Positions 7,217 to 14,823 of a stretch of 14,823 nt of DNA are shown here, one piece after another. The notes under the pieces are model-generated. The model was not told the origin of the DNA, made no database searches, and worked only from the letters and a program-made list of their open reading frames with translations. The stretch covers positions 1 to 14,823 of the forward strand of contig JADKFE010000034.1 in NCBI GenBank assembly GCA_016717595.1. Reading direction: 5' to 3'. Position 1 is the stretch's first letter; each line of letters begins with the position of its first letter. A program made the translations under genes and the position numbers. The DNA is from Deltaproteobacteria bacterium (GTDB lineage: Bacteria; Myxococcota_A; UBA796; CAJQPC01).

Positions 7217-7282
7217 TCAGAAACATGTCATGGGCGAGCAGGCCCACGAATCCTCTGGGTAATCTCTCACCTGGAGGATTTG
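7217..7282 (+). other. Short intergenic region with ribosome binding site
   Basis: Sixty-six bases lie between the helical-repeat gene and the lipoprotein gene. GGAGG (7273-7277) sits five bases before the ATG at 7283 and fixes that start; an in-frame TTG at 7280 is too close to it to be used. No clear terminator or promoter is visible. Confidence 0.5.
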
Positions 7283-8834
<1,552 letters not shown>

Positions 8835-8842
8835 AGGGCGGC

Positions 8843-8876
8843 GGGGTCTGTGCTGGGACAACCTCACACAGACCCC
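8843..8876. terminator. Perfect 10-bp inverted repeat, bidirectional terminator
   Basis: The arms ggggtctgtg (8843-8852) and cacagacccc (8867-8876) pair perfectly around a 14-base loop. The repeat starts eight bases after the lipoprotein stop (8834) and ends 17 bases before the stop of the convergent small gene (8894). It can therefore serve both strands. No U-tract follows, which is common in GC-rich genomes. Confidence 0.65.
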
Positions 8877-8893
8877 AACACCCCACACGGCGC

Positions 8894-9058
8894 TTATCGC
8901 TGGCTCATGTTGTTCCCGCTCTTGTTCGTCGGGTGGGCGACGAGCTTAGAGACCTTGAGCCAGAGCCGATCTCTCAGCGAGCCGCCGCGGGGGTCGGCGG
9001 GGTCGGGCTTGGGCAGCACGAGCCCAACGAGGGTCTTCATCACGAGCCTCACACGCAT
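8894..9058 (-). CDS. Small basic protein, 54 residues, function unknown
   Basis: The start is ATG at 9058, preceded by GAGGAGG (9063-9069 on the complementary strand) four bases away, one of the best ribosome binding sites in the window. The stop is TAA at 8894-8896. Of 54 codons, 48 end in G or C, matching the genome's coding bias. The protein begins 'MRVRLVMKTLVGLVLPKPDP' and includes 'SLRDRLWLKVSKLVAHPTN'. It has 11 Lys/Arg against three Asp/Glu, so it is strongly basic. A short hydrophobic patch at 5-15 is too short for a confident membrane segment. Its stop lies just beyond a perfect hairpin shared with the convergent lipoprotein gene, and it is divergent from the hydratase gene 74 bases away. 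I recognise no family. Confidence 0.6.
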   Translation of the reverse strand: MRVRLVMKTLVGLVLPKPDPADPRGGSLRDRLWLKVSKLVAHPTNKSGNNMSQR

Positions 9059-9132
9059 CAGGCCTCCTCAGCGCAGCATACCCGCATCGGGCCGGTTATG
9101 GCCGAGCGGTCACCCCAAGGCGAGAGGACCGC
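9059..9132. promoter_or_regulatory. Divergent intergenic region (small gene / MaoC gene)
   Basis: These 74 bases separate the divergent starts at 9058 and 9133 and must carry both promoters. AGCATA at 9075-9080 reads TATGCT on the minus strand, a possible -10, but it is very close to the small gene's ribosome binding site. GAGAGGA (9122-9128) is the ribosome binding site of the hydratase gene. I cannot place the promoters firmly. Confidence 0.4.
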
Positions 9133-9984
9133 ATGAGCCAAGACAACCCGCCCCCGCCCCAGGCCGCGCTGATCGGGCGCCGTTGGGATGGCGGTGAGCA
9201 CCTGGTCACCGCCGCGGACATCGCCGCCTTCGCCCAGGCCACCGACGACACGAACCCCCGCTACGCCGGGGACGCGCCCGTCGCGCCGCCGATGTTCCAT
9301 GTGCGGCTGATGCGGGACCTCCTGTTCTTGATCATCGAAGATCCCGCCTTGACCTCGACGTTCTGCGCCTCGTTCACGGCGAGCACGACGCGCGCTTCTC
9401 CCGCCTGCTCCGCGCCGGGGAGCGCCTCAGCGTGGCCGGGGAGCTTCTGAGCGCCGTTGAGAAGCGCTCGGGGCTGGTGATCACCGCCCGGCTCACCGGC
9501 GACGTCGGCGAGGAGCGTGTGGTGGACTGCGTCACCGTGTTCTTTATCCGCGCCAAACCGACGGGTGAGAAGCCCGCGGAGCGCGCGGCGAAGCCCGCGG
9601 AGAGCCCCGCGCCGCCCCCGCCGCCGGACTGGTCAAGCGCGGTCGTCGTCTCTGCCGACGCCTCGTACCGCTACGCCCAGGCCTCGGGCGACGTCAACCC
9701 GATTCATGTGGACCCCGCCACCGCCAGGCGCCGCGGGCCTGCCAGACGTGATCTTGCACGGCCTGTGTACGATGGCGCTCACCGCCCGCGCGCTCACCGA
9801 CGGCCTCGCTGAAGGGGACGCCAGCCGCCTGCGCCGCCTCTCTGTGCGCTGGGCCCGGCCTGTGCTCAACGGGCAGACCCTCACCGTCACCGCCCGCCGC
9901 GCGGGAGAAGATGTCTGGGCGGTTGAGACCTTGGGCCCCGACGGCAAGCCCGTGATCACCGCGGCGGTGGCGGAGCTACGCTGA
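9133..9984 (+). CDS. MaoC-type double-hotdog (R)-hydratase/dehydratase-like protein (two frameshifts)
   Basis: The reconstructed protein is about 283 residues, two hotdog halves in tandem as in MaoC/HTD2-type hydratases that act on 3-hydroxyacyl or enoyl thioesters. The N-terminal half has 'LVTAADIAAFAQATDDTNPR' then 'APVAPPMFHVRLM'. The C-terminal half has the hydratase-2 signature 'YAQASGDVNPIHVDPATA' and 'GLPDVILHGLCTMALTARAL', with the catalytic Asp and His of 'SGDVNPIH'. A Pro/Ala/Glu linker with five consecutive prolines joins the halves. The start is ATG at 9133 after GAGAGGA. Frames shift near 9350 and 9730; on both sides the sequence is convincing, for example 'LDVLRLVHGEHDARFSRLLR'. 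The stop TGA overlaps the next gene's ATG (TGATG), so the two are translationally coupled. The substrate cannot be told from sequence. Confidence 0.8.
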
Positions 9985-11243
9985 TGGTGGACCCGCGCTG
10001 CCTGCCGCCAGACACCCTAAAGGCCCTCGCCGCCGAGCGCCTGGGCCAACACGCGCCCTCCGCCGCACAGCGCGCGCTCCCTGCGGAGTCCGCCGAGGCG
10101 GCGATGGCCGCCAAGCCCAACCAGGCCCAAGGGCTCGACGGGCTGCTCGTCGCCCTGCGCGATCTGGAGCTCGCTGAAGAGGGCCACCTGCCCGGCGGGC
10201 GCGGCCTCGCCCGAGGCCGCGCCTTGGCCCAAGACCTCCTCTCGGTGACCTTGGAGGCGTGGGACAACGAAGGACGCCGAGGGGCGCTGCGCCTCCCGCG
10301 GCCCGCCCTCGCCGCCGACCCGGTCACCCGCCGCCGCCTCGCCCTGCGCCCCATGGGGCAGCATGATGAGGCGATCCTCAGCTTTGAGAGCCGCTTTGAT
10401 GACGACGGCGAGGCTCGGCCTTGGGTGGCGCTCGGCGGGCCGTCCCTCGCGGAGCTGCTCCCCGTCGAGGACTGGCCCGAGCCTCGGCTCATCGCCGCCT
10501 GCCTCGTCGCCGGTCTGCGGGGCCTCGCTGCGTTGCAGCAACAAGGGCTCGGCCATGGCGCCTTGGGTCCGGAGCACCTGATCTTCACCTTGGACGGGGT
10601 GCGCCTGGCTTGGCTCGACCCGGTCTTGCCCACGCCGCCGCGGCCCGAGGACGACCTCGCCGCCCTGGGCCGCGCCGTCGGCGCCCTCGATCCCGAGGGG
10701 CACGACTCCTTGGGGGCCCTGGCCTGGGGCTTTGCGGAGTCGCCGCCGCCGAACGTCGGCCTCGCCGTCGATCTGCTGCGTCGCAGCATGGGCCAGTCAT
10801 TGTTGGAGCGGCGCCACGAGCTGGCGATGCACGCCCGGGCCCAAGGCCGCCGCCATCGCCACGCCCAGGCCCTGCACCTCAGCCGCCGCCTCAGCCTCGC
10901 CTTGCCGCCCCCGGCGGGCGTGTTTTGCCTCAAGGCCGAACGAGACGCGGTGATGGTGCTCGCCGACGCCACGGCGGCCCAGCTTCGGGGCGGCCCGGCG
11001 ACGGCGTGGCCCACCCGTTTTCTGCCCGTCTTGTGGAGCCCAGAGCACGGCCTCGACGCCAGCGCCGCGCGCTCCTTGGTGCGCGCCTGGACCACCCGCG
11101 CCCGAGGAGACGAGCCCCGGCGTGTGGCCCAGCAGGCGGAGCTGGGCAGCACAGACGAAGGCGCGGCGGGCCTGGTGCGCTGGCTTCAGCTCCAGCTCAG
11201 CTTACGCACCGAGCGCATGTTGATGGCGAGGAGTACGCCCTGA
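9984..11243 (+). CDS. Predicted protein pseudokinase
   Basis: An intact 419-residue cytoplasmic protein with no membrane segment. Residues about 85-270 follow the protein-kinase fold but lack the catalytic residues. 'HGALGPEHLI' (191-200) stands where kinases have HRDLKPENIL: the catalytic Asp is Ala193, the Lys is Gly195 and the metal-binding Asn is His198. 'LAWLDP' (208-213) replaces the DFG motif. 'PEDDLAALG' (221-229) matches the helix-F segment SDxYxLG. No glycine-rich loop or VAIK lysine is evident near 95-105. A charged helical C-terminal part (270-419) is unrecognised. It is coupled to the hydratase gene by a one-base overlap, suggesting joint stoichiometry. A role as an allosteric or scaffold partner is an inference. 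A degenerate aminoglycoside-phosphotransferase-type fold is the alternative. Confidence 0.68.
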   Translation: MVDPRCLPPDTLKALAAERLGQHAPSAAQRALPAESAEAAMAAKPNQAQGLDGLLVALRDLELAEEGHLPGGRGLARGRALAQDLLSVTLEAWDNEGRRGALRLPRPALAADPVTRRRLALRPMGQHDEAILSFESRFDDDGEARPWVALGGPSLAELLPVEDWPEPRLIAACLVAGLRGLAALQQQGLGHGALGPEHLIFTLDGVRLAWLDPVLPTPPRPEDDLAALGRAVGALDPEGHDSLGALAWGFAESPPPNVGLAVDLLRRSMGQSLLERRHELAMHARAQGRRHRHAQALHLSRRLSLALPPPAGVFCLKAERDAVMVLADATAAQLRGGPATAWPTRFLPVLWSPEHGLDASAARSLVRAWTTRARGDEPRRVAQQAELGSTDEGAAGLVRWLQLQLSLRTERMLMARSTP

Positions 11244-11278
11244 GCCCCAGCTCTGTGTGGGCTCAATGGGTGGGCTCA
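11241..11278. terminator. Shared TGAGCCC hairpin between convergent genes
   Basis: The arms tgagccc (11241-11247) and gggctca (11259-11265) form a 7-bp stem with an 11-base loop. A further copy, gggctca, lies at 11272-11278. The plus-strand stop TGA (11241-11243) is the first codon of the left arm, and the minus-strand stop TGA (11278-11276) is the end of the third copy. The gap between the two convergent stops is only 32 bases, so this is the only place for a bidirectional terminator. Confidence 0.6.
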
Positions 11279-12826
11279 GAGCGCGTCGTTCAGCGCGGCG
11301 GGGGTGCCTTTGTTGTCTTTCTCGTAGCTGGACGTGCCTTTGGACCAGTTCAACGAGTCGTCGTTGTCAAGGGCGCTGTAGAGGTTGGCGTTGAGCTGCA
11401 TCGAGAAGCCTTGGGCCATCGCCGCGGACCAGTCATCTCCGCCGCTGTCGTACTCCAGCTCGTCGATGATCACGCCGTCGAACTCGATGAACAGCTCATC
11501 GGCGGAGTTGTCGAGCTGGATGTCGCTGCCGTAGGTGTAGTCGCCGGTGAGGCCGCCGTTCTTGCCGGTGTCGGAGTTGCGTAAGAAGAGCGCGTGCGCC
11601 CCGGCGGTGATGAGGACGTCGCCGCTGAGGATGTGGAGGTCGCTGCCGCCGTCGTAGATCGTCCAGCCGCCACACATCGAGATGTCGGCGCTGCCCGCGT
11701 TGTACAGCTCAAACCACTCGGCCTCGTTGTCTTTGAGGGTCTTGGGATCTTGCATGATCTCGGTGATCACGAGGTCACCGTAGCTGATAAAGCCCTCGTC
11801 ACAGAGACCATCACAGTTGTTGTCGGCGGCGTCCTGGATCTCTTTGGCGGTGGGGTTGATGCTGATGGCGGTGTCGTCGCAGTCATCCCCACCTTTGATG
11901 GCGTCTGTGTCGTATCCGTCGCCGTCACAGTCGAAGTCGCTGTCGCCAAGACAGTCGGAGTCGACGGCGTCGTAGCAGACATCTGACGCGCCAGGGTAGC
12001 TCGTCGCGTCGCTGTCATCACAGTCGGTGTCGTCTTCGCTGAGCCCGGCGGTGAGCGCGCAGGCGCGGGTGGTGGCGGAGGGGTCGCCGAAGCTGTCGCC
12101 GTCATCGTCGATGTAGTAGAGGGCGGCGTCGATCGGCGGGCCCTCGTCGGTCTCGCCGTCGCAGTTCTCGTCTGCGCCGCCGCAGACCTCGGTGGCGTCG
12201 GGGTTCACGCCCGCGTCGCCGTCGTCGCAGTCGCCCGCCTGGGAGAGGTAGCCCGAGGGCGCGGCGCAGGCCTGCACGCTGAGGTCGGGATCGCCGTAGC
12301 CGTCGCCGTCACCGTCGGCGTAGAAGGTCTCGGCGTCGGCGGTGAGGCCCTCATCAAGCTCCCCGTCGCAGTCCTCGTCGCGGCCGTCGCAGGTCTCGAC
12401 GCCGTCGGGACTCACCTCGGCGTCCCCGTCATCGCAGTCTTCAGCGTTGTCTACGGCGCCCGCGGGCGGCTCGCAGGCGACGAGCGGCGCCGCCGGATCG
12501 CCGAAGCCGTCCTTGTCTTCATCGGCGTAGGTCGTCACCCTGTCGATGGCGTCCTCATCGATCTCTTCATCGCAGTCTTGGTCTTCGCCGTCGCAGACCT
12601 CGTCCGCGCCGGGGTACCGGCTGGCGTCGTTGTCGTCGCAGTCCGTCGCCGCGCTCACGCCGTCGCCGTCGGCGTCCACAGGCGCGCCCGTGTCGTCGTC
12701 TCCGCCGCTGCTGTCGTCGCTGGAGCTGCTCGTGTCGTCTACGGGCTCACGGTCCTCTACGCCGATGGGCTTCTCGGGTAGACACGCCATCATCAGGCAG
12801 AGCGGTAGAGAGAGAAGGCAGCGCAT
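11276..12826 (-). CDS. MopE-type metal-binding-repeat lipoprotein with lamin-tail domain
   Basis: An intact 516-residue exported lipoprotein. The signal 'MRCLLSLPLCLMMAC' ends at a lipobox-like MMAC (Cys15). An acidic Ser/Asp linker covers 22-50. Five copies of the MopE-type motif span about 50-345, each with a DxDGDG-type loop, 'DCDD' and a 'CDGxDxDCD' element; copy four is altered ('CYDAVDSDCLGDSDFDCDGD'). A C-terminal lamin-tail domain (about 348-516) starts 'GDLVITEIMQDP', with 'AEWFELYN', 'GWTIYDGG' and 'LDNSADELFIEFDG' strands typical of that immunoglobulin-like fold. It is probably anchored at the cell surface and calcium-stabilised. The start is ATG at 12826; a GTG three bases upstream is less likely. 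It shares the repeat architecture of the lipoprotein at 7283-8834 but has a different C-terminal module. Confidence 0.9.
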   Translation of the reverse strand: MRCLLSLPLCLMMACLPEKPIGVEDREPVDDTSSSSDDSSGGDDDTGAPVDADGDGVSAATDCDDNDASRYPGADEVCDGEDQDCDEEIDEDAIDRVTTYADEDKDGFGDPAAPLVACEPPAGAVDNAEDCDDGDAEVSPDGVETCDGRDEDCDGELDEGLTADAETFYADGDGDGYGDPDLSVQACAAPSGYLSQAGDCDDGDAGVNPDATEVCGGADENCDGETDEGPPIDAALYYIDDDGDSFGDPSATTRACALTAGLSEDDTDCDDSDATSYPGASDVCYDAVDSDCLGDSDFDCDGDGYDTDAIKGGDDCDDTAISINPTAKEIQDAADNNCDGLCDEGFISYGDLVITEIMQDPKTLKDNEAEWFELYNAGSADISMCGGWTIYDGGSDLHILSGDVLITAGAHALFLRNSDTGKNGGLTGDYTYGSDIQLDNSADELFIEFDGVIIDELEYDSGGDDWSAAMAQGFSMQLNANLYSALDNDDSLNWSKGTSSYEKDNKGTPAALNDAL

Positions 12827-12846
12827 CACACACCCGGGGTCTCACC

Positions 12847-12875
12847 ATCCTGCCGGGGATCAGCGCTCACGTCAA
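12847..12875 (-). promoter_or_regulatory. Candidate promoter of the lamin-tail lipoprotein gene
   Basis: On the minus strand, TTGACG (12870-12875, five of six matches to TTGACA) is followed by 17 bases and CAGGAT (12847-12852, three of six to TATAAT). It would start transcription about 14 bases before the ATG at 12826. The -35 match is good and the -10 match is poor. Confidence 0.35.
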
Positions 12876-12886
12876 TCGGGAGCGCC

Positions 12887-13944
12887 TCAAAGGCCGCTGG
12901 GCTCACCGGGGATCGGCTGGTGAATGGGCAGCACCACCTGAAACCGCGCGCCTTCGCCGGGCTGGCTGCGCACGGTGATGAGGCCGCCGTGACGCTCGGC
13001 GATTCGGGCGCAGATCGCGAGGCCCACGCCGTTCCCGCCGTACTCTTCAGCGCGGTGAAGCCGCTGGAAGATGCCGAAGATGCGCGGGGCGTACCGTTCG
13101 TCTAAGCCGATGCCGTGATCTCGCACCGTGATCCGCGCTACGCGGGTGTCCCACTCGGCGCTCACCTCGACGCGGGGCACCTCGTCTTTTTTGTGGAACT
13201 TCGCGCGTTGCCGATGAGGTTTTGTAGGAGCCGGTGCATCAGCGTGCGGTGGACTCCTAGCGTCGGCAAGGGCCCGACGTTCACGATCGCCCCCCCTTCT
13301 CGTGAATCACCTCCTCAAGATCGGAGAGCACCTGGCGGACCACCACGCCGAGATCCACGGACTGGAAGGTGATGGGTTCGCCGCGGCGCGGGAGTAGCTC
13401 AACAGGTCGCCGATGAGGCCATGAACCCGCTCGGAGGAGCCGTAGATGCGGGTGAGGTACCTGGGCGCCGGAGGGGAGCTGATCGCCGTAGAGCGCGCGC
13501 AGGCGCTCGGCGAAGAGCATGATCTTCCGCACCGGGGCCTGAGGTGCGACGAGGCGCGACTTCTCCTCCAAGAGCTGCTCGGCCTGCTTGCGATCGGTGA
13601 TGTCGCGGCCGATGGCGTAGATGAGCTGCTCTTCTGCAGAGGCCGACGCGCTCCACAAGACCGTGCGCCACCCGCCGTCCGCCGTGGCCAGGCGCAGCTC
13701 AAACCCGACGACCTCGCGGCCATCGGCGAGCTCCTCAGCGACGGCGCCGAACCGGGCGCGGTCGTCGGGGTGGCTCAGCTCGATGAGCGCCCGACCCAAG
13801 ATCTGATCGAGGGCAGGCCCAGCGAGCGCTCCCACGCGGGGTTCACCTTCTTGAGCCGCCACTCCAGATCAAGGATGCCCTGTGGCATGTCCGGAGACAT
13901 CCGGAAGACCGTTGCGCCCAGCCTATCTCGGGGATCGTCGGCAT
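12887..13944 (-). pseudogene. PAS-domain phytochrome-type histidine kinase, multiply frame-broken
   Basis: The reconstructed protein is about 350 residues and soluble. ATG at 13944 follows AAGGA. The order is: a PAS domain ('MSPDMPQGILDLEWRLKKVN' through 'LIYAIGRDITDRKQAE'); a dimerisation helix pair ('APVRKIMLFAERLRALYGDQ', 'YLTRIYGSSERVHGLIGDLL', 'YSR'); an N-box 'LMHRLLQNLIGNA' then 'KFHKKDEVP'; a G1 box 'DHGIGL'; and 'FQRLHRAEEYGGNGVGLAIC'. This is the family of kinases related to bacteriophytochromes. Where the family has 'ASHDLQEP', this sequence reads 'APQAP', so the phosphoacceptor His is missing. Frames change near 13918, 13815, 13460, 13390, 13290 (seven C) and 13200. The ATP-binding half reads well once joined. 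The density of breaks fits poor sequence, but true decay cannot be excluded. It follows a receiver gene 8 bases upstream. Confidence 0.68.
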
Positions 13945-13952
13945 CGGAGTCC

Positions 13953-14394
13953 TTACGCGCTCAGCGTCACGAGCTGGAGCCAGTATCGCCCAAGCAGGCT
14001 CATCAGGTCCACCAGGCCGTCGAAGCTCGGCGGGCGGATGACCACGGAGCTGACCCCGCGGCGTAGAGCTCCTGACTCCAGCCGCCCTCGACGGGGCCAG
14101 GGTGATCACGATGACGGGCACGGCGCGGGCGCGGCGATCGGCGCGCAGGGTGGTGATCAGCGGCAGGAGCCCGGCGGTTGAAGGTCGAGCAGGATGAGGC
14201 CTGGCGGCGCCTCCCCGGCGAAGAGCGCGAACTCCTCGCCGCTGAGACCGGTGAGCGCGCCAGCGTCTCCAGCACATCCAGGCGCCCGGGCAGGCTGGCG
14301 TCGATGACCGCGGCTCTAAGCGCAGGCGCAGATCAGCCCGATCCACCACGAGGCAGATCACCAGCTCATCGCCGAGACGAGCCTTGGGGGCCAT
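13953..14394 (-). pseudogene. Rcp1-like single-domain response regulator, frame-broken
   Basis: The reconstructed protein is about 147 residues. The ATG at 14394 has GAGGA seven bases upstream. The recovered pieces in order are 'MAPKARLGDELVICLVVDRA', 'RAAVIDASLPGRLDVLETL', 'GLILLDLQP' with the presumed phosphoacceptor Asp, 'LPLITTLRADRRARAVPVIV' then 'ITLAP', and 'SSVVIRPPSFDGLVDLMSLL' then 'GRYWLQLVTLSA'. The ending matches receiver-only regulators that partner phytochrome-type kinases (family pattern KPVDFxxFxxxxxxLGxYWL), but the conserved Lys is Arg here. At least five shifts are needed, near 14314, 14260, 14180, 14090 and 14058, the last in a run of four bases. It sits between a helical-repeat gene (3 bases upstream) and the kinase (8 bases downstream), so it is probably that kinase's partner. 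Confidence 0.55.
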
Positions 14395-14397
14395 CAA

Positions 14398-14823
14398 TCA
14401 GTCCTCATCGACGACGCGGCGATCGCGCAGGCGCGCCGCTGCAGCGTTTGGCGAGGCTAAACCGGGGGGTCGAGGCGCAGGGCCCGGCGACCCGGGCCAC
14501 GGCCTGCTCGTGCTCGCCGGAGTCGGCCTCCACCGCGGCGAGGAAGGTCCGGGTGGCGGCGACGGGTCACCGCTCACATCAGCGATCTCCAGGAGCTCAC
14601 GGCCCCCTTCGCGTGGCGGCGGCGCAGGTCGAGCTGGGGTTGTTCCAGATCGCCCTGCCGGAGATAGCCCGCGTAGAGCGACGAGTTGGGCTCTTGTTCA
14701 CGCGCCACATGGAACCACCGCGCCGCGGTGTGGAAATCTTTGGCGGAGAGCGCGCGGAGGCCCTGCTCAAAGCTGGTCTGGTGCGGCGGGACCGCCAAGA
14801 CGTTGCCCGAGGGGCGCCCAGCG
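14398..14823 (-). pseudogene. TPR-type helical-repeat protein, C-terminal part (partial, frame-broken)
   Basis: The gene enters from the right edge. The longest clean stretch reads 'VPPHQTSFEQGLRALSAKDF' followed by 'HTAARWFHVAREQEPNSSLY', a typical tetratricopeptide helix pair. Later pieces in other frames read 'RELLEIADV', 'TFLAAVEADSGEHEQAVARV' with 'LRLDP' (a second repeat), 'FSLAK' and 'LRDRRVVDED', ending at TGA 14400-14398. At least four shifts lie between 14430 and 14620. The upstream part is outside the window, so the N-terminal domain, perhaps a DnaJ or DUF4388-type module, cannot be seen. The stop lies three bases before the receiver's ATG, which implies one operon with the receiver and kinase. 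Confidence 0.5.

Noticed and set aside
7217..7282. Terminator between the helical-repeat gene and the first lipoprotein gene
   Set aside because: The only pairing seen is GGGC with GCCC around six bases, too short to call.
8850..9197. Plus-strand frame across the lipoprotein-MaoC intergenic region
   Set aside because: It begins inside the terminator hairpin, lacks a ribosome binding site, and is antisense to the better-supported 54-residue gene.
9956..11152. 398-residue minus-strand frame opposite the pseudokinase
   Set aside because: It is Ser/Arg/Ala-rich without a domain. The plus-strand gene is coupled to its upstream neighbour and has the kinase-like signature.
10421..11584. 387-residue plus-strand frame overlapping the pseudokinase and the lipoprotein
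   Set aside because: It spans the ends of two convergent genes and their terminator, with an Arg/Pro/Gly-rich composition typical of a shadow frame in GC-rich DNA.

Overview
This is a GC-rich window (mostly G or C at third codon positions) from a delta-type proteobacterium, most likely a member of the Myxococcota. That placement is an inference. It rests on two surface lipoproteins built from MopE-type 'DCDD...CDxxDNDCD' metal-binding repeats, one with a lamin-tail domain, a protein-kinase-like pseudoenzyme, a phytochrome-type kinase with an Rcp1-like receiver, and the codon bias. I see no tRNA, rRNA, CRISPR array, transposase or integrase.

Layout. Positions 1-1426 (minus) hold a ParA/MinD-like protein whose P-loop is degenerate; it runs off the window and carries one frameshift. 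Positions 1427-2103 are non-coding and dominated by eleven 42-bp tandem units (1632-2093), most with a GATC-containing palindrome. Positions 2104-4600 (minus) form a compact Cpx-like envelope-stress module: a Spy/CpxP-like periplasmic protein, then an OmpR/CpxR-type regulator, then a CpxA-type kinase. Three GTRAR boxes at 10-bp spacing lie upstream. Divergently, 4865-7216 (plus) encodes an AAA/STAND-like ATPase with a winged-helix tail and a helical-repeat protein, both frame-broken. Then come a MopE-repeat lipoprotein (7283-8834, plus) and a 54-residue small gene on the minus strand (8894-9058). The two converge on a perfect 10-bp inverted repeat.

Positions 9133-11243 (plus) hold a MaoC-type double-hotdog hydratase whose stop overlaps the start of a predicted pseudokinase. 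It converges, through a shared TGAGCCC hairpin, with a second MopE-repeat lipoprotein carrying a lamin-tail domain (11276-12826, minus). The right end (12887-14823, minus) is a badly frame-broken three-gene unit: a helical-repeat protein, a receiver-only response regulator and a PAS-containing phytochrome-type histidine kinase.

Reading-frame quality is uneven. Positions 1.4-4.9 kb and 10.0-12.8 kb are clean. Single-base shifts, some in homopolymers, break nearly every gene in 4.9-10.0 kb and become dense beyond 12.9 kb. Both sides of each shift still encode convincing family sequence, so I read most of them as sequencing or assembly errors, not gene decay. Broken genes are therefore annotated at their reconstructed extents.

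For follow-up I would rank these first: the 42-bp array beside a degenerate ParA-like gene, the 54-residue small gene, the phased Cpx-box-like repeats, and the hydratase-pseudokinase pair.
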